Source: Monoplex corrugatus (taxonomy: Eukaryota; Mollusca; Gastropoda; Littorinimorpha; Ranellidae). Taken from it: a stretch of DNA of 64,000 nucleotides. This document shows, piece by piece, positions 60,441-64,000 of the stretch; position 1 is the stretch's first letter, and each line of letters starts with the position of its first letter. The position numbers and the translations under genes are program-made. The notes under the pieces are model-generated. The model was not told where the DNA came from and made no database searches. It saw only the letters and a program-made list of their open reading frames with translations. The DNA lies in contig JAPXFY010000026.1 of the NCBI GenBank assembly GCA_030674185.1, forward strand, positions 57,252,109-57,316,108. The letters run 5' to 3'.

Positions 60441-61160
60441 AACGAAATATACACACACTATATTACACACACACTTTATTTTACACAAAACAAAATATAC
60501 ACACACAAAAGTACACACACACTTCATTATACACACAACAAAATATACATACACTATAGTAAACACACACTTCATTATACACACAACAAAATATACATAC
60601 ACTATAGTAAACACACACTTCATTATACACACAACAAAATATACATACACTATAGTAAACACACACTTCATTATACACACAACAAAATATACATACACTA
60701 TAGTAAACACACACTTCATTATACACAAAACAAAATATACATACACAAAAGTAAACACACACTTCATTATACACACAACAAAATATACATACACTATAGT
60801 AAACACACACTTCATTATACAGAAAATGAAATATACACATACAAAAGTACACACACACTTCATTATATAAAAATTAAAACATGCGCACACTGTCGTACAT
60901 GCACACTACGTTATAAATAAAACGAAACATGCACACACAACAGTACAAAAACATTTCATTACACACAAAATGAAACACACTGATACTGTAGTATACAAAC
61001 TTCATTATACACAAAACAAAACATGCACACTCTGTAGTATACGCACATTTCATTGTACAAAAAACAAAACAGCACTCACTGTATTACACACACTTCATTA
61101 TACACAAATGAAACACACACACACTGTATTACACAGAGTATGAAACACATACACACTTCA
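60441..61160. repeat. 48-bp CA-rich minisatellite, right part
   Basis: The period is 48 bp (actatag at 60601 and 60649). The unit has acacacaacaaaatatacat, acactatagtaaacacacac and ttcattat. It is diverged beyond 60880. Confidence 0.95.
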
Positions 61161-61234
61161 CTATGATAAATCGTTATTGCATCATCATGAATTTCACTTC
61201 AATATCATTAACAGCTTTACATCATATTGAATGA

Positions 61235-61817
61235 TCCAAAACAAGAGTGACTGCCTGCGCCCAAGCAAACACAAACCAGAAGAACAAGAAAATCAATGTA
61301 AGCGCATCTCCAACAAGACAACACAAAACAAAACAAGCGCAAATTTTCGGCCAACTAGCCTTTGTCAAGCGCGAACGCACGGTCAAGAGCCAAGAGATAA
61401 GGGAGTAGATTGTGCCCGGTGCCAAGAATCTGGTAGGCACCGGGCACAATCTACTCCCTTATCTCTTGGCTCTTGCCCTGTGCCTTCTTCAGAACAGGGC
61501 TATACCGATATAGCATGGCCACTTCTCAAAATTGCAGAACTTATCTCACTTCCCTTTTGACATCACAGTTGCCTCCCCTCTCCCCTTTTCTTACTACTGC
61601 TCATGATGACATGGGCATTCCATCTCTTACCCACTGGACGAGGCGGCAGGGAAGTTTTTAGTCCCGTTTTTATTATCCATTGTTTGGTGTCTGTGATTTG
61701 TCTGTGACCGTGCGTTCGCGCTTGACAAAGGCTAGTTGGCCGAAAATTTGCGCTTGTTTTGTTTTGTGTTGTCTTGTTGGAGATGCGCTTACATTGATTT
61801 TCTTGTTCTTCTGGTTT
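61235..61817. mobile_element. 583-bp fold-back insertion with 14-bp target duplication
   Basis: The flanks are ATCATATTGAATGA at 61221-61234 and 61818-61831. Long inverted arms of about 108 bp lie at 61276-61384 and 61708-61818 (caagcgcaaattttcggcca and its reverse complement are in the two arms). A second inner inverted repeat of 38-bp arms and a 12-bp loop lies at 61386-61473 (ggtgcc...ggcacc). The central 230 bp is unique. There is no coding frame. A duplication of this length suggests target-primed reverse transcription rather than a cut-and-paste transposase (inference). Confidence 0.78.
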
Positions 61818-61998
61818 ATCATATTGAATGAAAATACCTTTTACTACCTCATAATTCTTTACATCAATCATATACTTTTATTACCGTATAATGAATCATA
61901 TCAATCATTGTTATATCATGTTGATTTATAATCATGATTATCATATCGTGACGAATTATAATCATAATTATTACAATTACAGCTAATGTAGAACTGAC

Positions 61999-62454
61999 CT
62001 GTATGGTCAAGGGAGACAAGGCTTGGTATCCACTGCGACCCCCCTCACCCCGCCCTCCTCCCTCTTCCTGGAACAGGCCTGTTATCAGACCAGGGAAGCT
62101 GGATGTTCCTTGACCCGGCATGGTGATTGGTGGAGCTGGCAGTCGCGACGATGACCCCTGACCCATGCCAAGGTCGTGACCCCGTGTCACCATGGCACTG
62201 TGCATACGAGGGTGAGGTCGAGGGGTTGCGGAGAAGGCATGCATGGGGACGTCAGCAGGGGGACGCTGTGCGACGAGTCCCATGGGTGTGTGGAACGGGC
62301 GTGGCAGATTTGGGGTGGAAAATGATCCCGGACCCCTGGGGGAGGGGGGACCAGGACCCCCTGTGCGGGGACATGTGGAATGGGCCACCACAGGCGGGCG
62401 CTGGATGGGTGGTCTGAAGAGGGTTGGGGGTACACACTGGTCTTGCTGTGTTTG
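61999..62454 (-). CDS. Unidentified gene, second Pro/Gly-rich exon
   Basis: The acceptor is atgttatag and the donor gtcagt; the exon is 456 nt, 152 codons, phase 0 to 0, with no stop. It starts QTQQDQCVPPTLFRPPIQRP and ends GYQALSPLTIQ. It is Pro-, Gly-, Ser- and Met-rich with segments such as PGPPSPRGPGSFSTPNLP and MPGQGTSSFPGLITGLFQEE. Its phase fits the upstream exon at 63083. The GC content is much higher than in the flanking introns, as expected for coding sequence. No domain is recognised. Confidence 0.68.
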
Positions 62455-62799
62455 CTATAACATAAAAGAAAACAATGCAAGGTGTGACTTTGTGATCAAA
62501 CCACCTGGATACAACAGAAGAAACTCAGGTTCGAGAGATCTTGATGTCACACAGTAATTTTCCACTCCAGACCTTCCAGCTTTGCTGCTGACTGTCAACT
62601 CTTTCTCCCTGTGACACCCATGACAGTACAAGCAGTTACACCAAAGAATGATAATTTCTTTTGTGCACAGTGAGAACATTCTACACTGAAAGCATGCTCT
62701 TTGCACTTCACACAGTAAAAGATCAACAAAGAAATTTCACACGACATCATTACTTACAGAAGTCAATCTTCTTAATGTGCCTTATTATTCTCTTTATCA

Positions 62800-62985
62800 A
62801 ACACACGCACGCACAAGCACACGAACACAAAACATACACACACACAATGTACACATACAATATACACACAGTGTAGGCACAGGCACACACACGAACACAA
62901 AACATACAGTGATACACACACACAATGTACACATACAATACACACACAATGTAGGCACAGGCACACACAAACACACACATTAGAT
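62800..62985. repeat. CA-rich ~75-bp repeat, two copies
   Basis: cacgaacacaaaacatac ... aatgtacacatacaatac ... gtaggcacaggcacacac occurs twice. Confidence 0.85.
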
Positions 62986-63082
62986 CAGTGCACAATGACC
63001 AGTCTCAGAGAGATGTCAATTTCTTTCTTCACATGAAATCTAAACAGAAACGGTCAAGTCAGCAAGACAGAATGAGACGTAC

Positions 63083-63786
63083 CTGTGGAATGGGCACATG
63101 GAGACTGACCTCCCCGGGGGCAGGGCCAGAGGCCTGTGGATGGGAGATCTGACTGGCCAGACGCAGGGCTGACAACATCTCAGCATTCAGGGGGTGATTG
63201 GGAGACGCATGTCGAGGACCGGGACTTGGTACCGGGCTCTGAGTTGGATCAGTCGACTTTGGCGGTTGACCTGATGGGAAATGTTGCATTCTGGGAGCAT
63301 CCATTTGCGGAAGAACGTTGGCCTGGGTGGGTAAAGCTGATGTCATTCGTGAAGCGTGGAAAGGGTCCCCTGGTAGGGGGGGGAAAGGAAGGGGATAAGG
63401 AGGATACTGCGAAACCGGCCCTTGTCCAGGTTTGGGTGATGGGCCCAGCGCTTTCTCACCGCGAACCTGAACGGATGACACTCCCTGACCCTGAAAGCCT
63501 TGACTCTGCGCCATGTGCACCTGACCTGGCAAATGACCTTGATCGGTTCTGGAATGACCTTGACCAGGATTGGGAGCAACACCCTGAGCCAGCCCTGGAA
63601 AGAAAGGTTAGCCAGGTACGGGTGTTGTGGAGGAAGCTGGTTTCTGTTGGGTTTGGATGTCGGTGAAGGCGAAGGCTGGTAACCCACGCTGCCCCCAAGT
63701 GGGCCAGGCACTTGATTCTGGCCTTGAGTACATGCTTGTTGGCTGGGTTCCTCCGGCTGCACCAGCACTGGGTTGGGCATCACCTG
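63083..63786 (-). CDS. Unidentified gene, Pro/Gln/Gly-rich exon (one frame break or short intron)
   Basis: The acceptor is gaacccag (alternative 3 nt downstream) and the donor gtacgt. The 5' part reads QVMPNPVLVQPEEPSQQACT onward. From about 63597 the coding-like frame is shifted by one and reads LAQGVAPNPGQGHSRTDQGH onward, rich in Pro, Gln, Gly and Ser, ending ...EVSLHVPIPQ. The total of 704 nt is one short of a multiple of three although both ends are phase 0. Either a G was lost near 63600, or there is a short intron of about 90 nt (donor gttacc near 63685, acceptor ctttctttccag near 63600) that restores the frame exactly (GGSV-G-LAQG). No domain is recognised. It looks like the disordered tail of a large nuclear or RNA-associated protein (inference). 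Confidence 0.6.
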
Positions 63787-63880
63787 CTGGGTTCACAGAT
63801 CACACACTGGTCAGGAAAGAAAAACAACACCCATAACTGATTCATGCTTTCTGATTCCCAGCTTGAAATGGGGGTAGGAA

Positions 63881-63891
63881 AATTATTGATG

Positions 63892-63973
<82 letters not shown>

Positions 63974-63984
63974 CATCAATAATT
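63881..63984. repeat. (TA)n core in a perfect palindrome
   Basis: About 38 TA units lie between aattattgatgtgaata and its exact reverse complement. More (TA)n follows at 63985-64000. Confidence 0.97.
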
Positions 63985-64000
63985 ATATATATATATATAC

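Overview
This is eukaryotic, animal-type DNA, most likely from a mollusc (inference). It has widely spaced exons with GT/AG splice sites, huge introns full of (CA)n/(GT)n tracts and minisatellites, several families of degraded non-LTR retrotransposons, tRNA-derived SINEs and TTAA-flanked miniature elements. There are no operons, and most long open frames are uninterrupted tandem repeats rather than genes.

Two host genes can be read, both on the minus strand. The first is the 5' part of GOLGA2 (Golgi tether GM130). Seven coding exons, from the ATG at 27717 down to 874, join in phase into 219 codons, and the peptide follows vertebrate GM130 from its first residues into the coiled coil. The gene runs off the left edge. 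The second is the 3' part of an unidentified gene for a Pro/Gln/Gly/Ser-rich protein. It has exons at 63083-63786, 61999-62454, 53996-54055, 49021-49142 and 44268-44449, and a terminal exon with a stop at 37896-37982. A separate candidate first exon with a CpG-rich upstream region (57074-57295), a BED-like zinc-finger fragment (56049-56310) and a THAP-like fragment (28174-28398) are weaker.

Layout. 1-27.7 kb is GOLGA2. Intron 3 (about 14 kb) holds a 9.5 kb minisatellite whose unit drifts from 31 to 26 bp and which is interrupted by two inverted L2/CR1 retrotransposons. Intron 1 (about 9 kb) holds a cluster of retrotransposon fragments and a TTAA element. 27.7-37.9 kb is intergenic: retrotransposon pieces and arrays with 41, 42, 25 and 35 bp units. 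37.9-64 kb is the second gene. Its introns carry a CA-rich array, a 71-bp array of about 32 copies, arrays with 40, 58, 68 and 48 bp units, a nested RTE/I-type retrotransposon complex, a 583-bp fold-back insertion and several MITEs.

The most rewarding points are structural. A composite palindromic TTAA element occurs three times with the same nesting. A GC-rich 237-bp element with TIRs and a 4-bp target duplication sits inside a reverse transcriptase frame. A fold-back insertion is flanked by a 14-bp duplication. A three-level nest (array, RTE, I-type element) is flanked by a 10-bp duplication. (TG)n tracts abut the splice sites of three consecutive GOLGA2 exons, and the exon 2 splice donor lies inside a tandem repeat that copies it into the intron.
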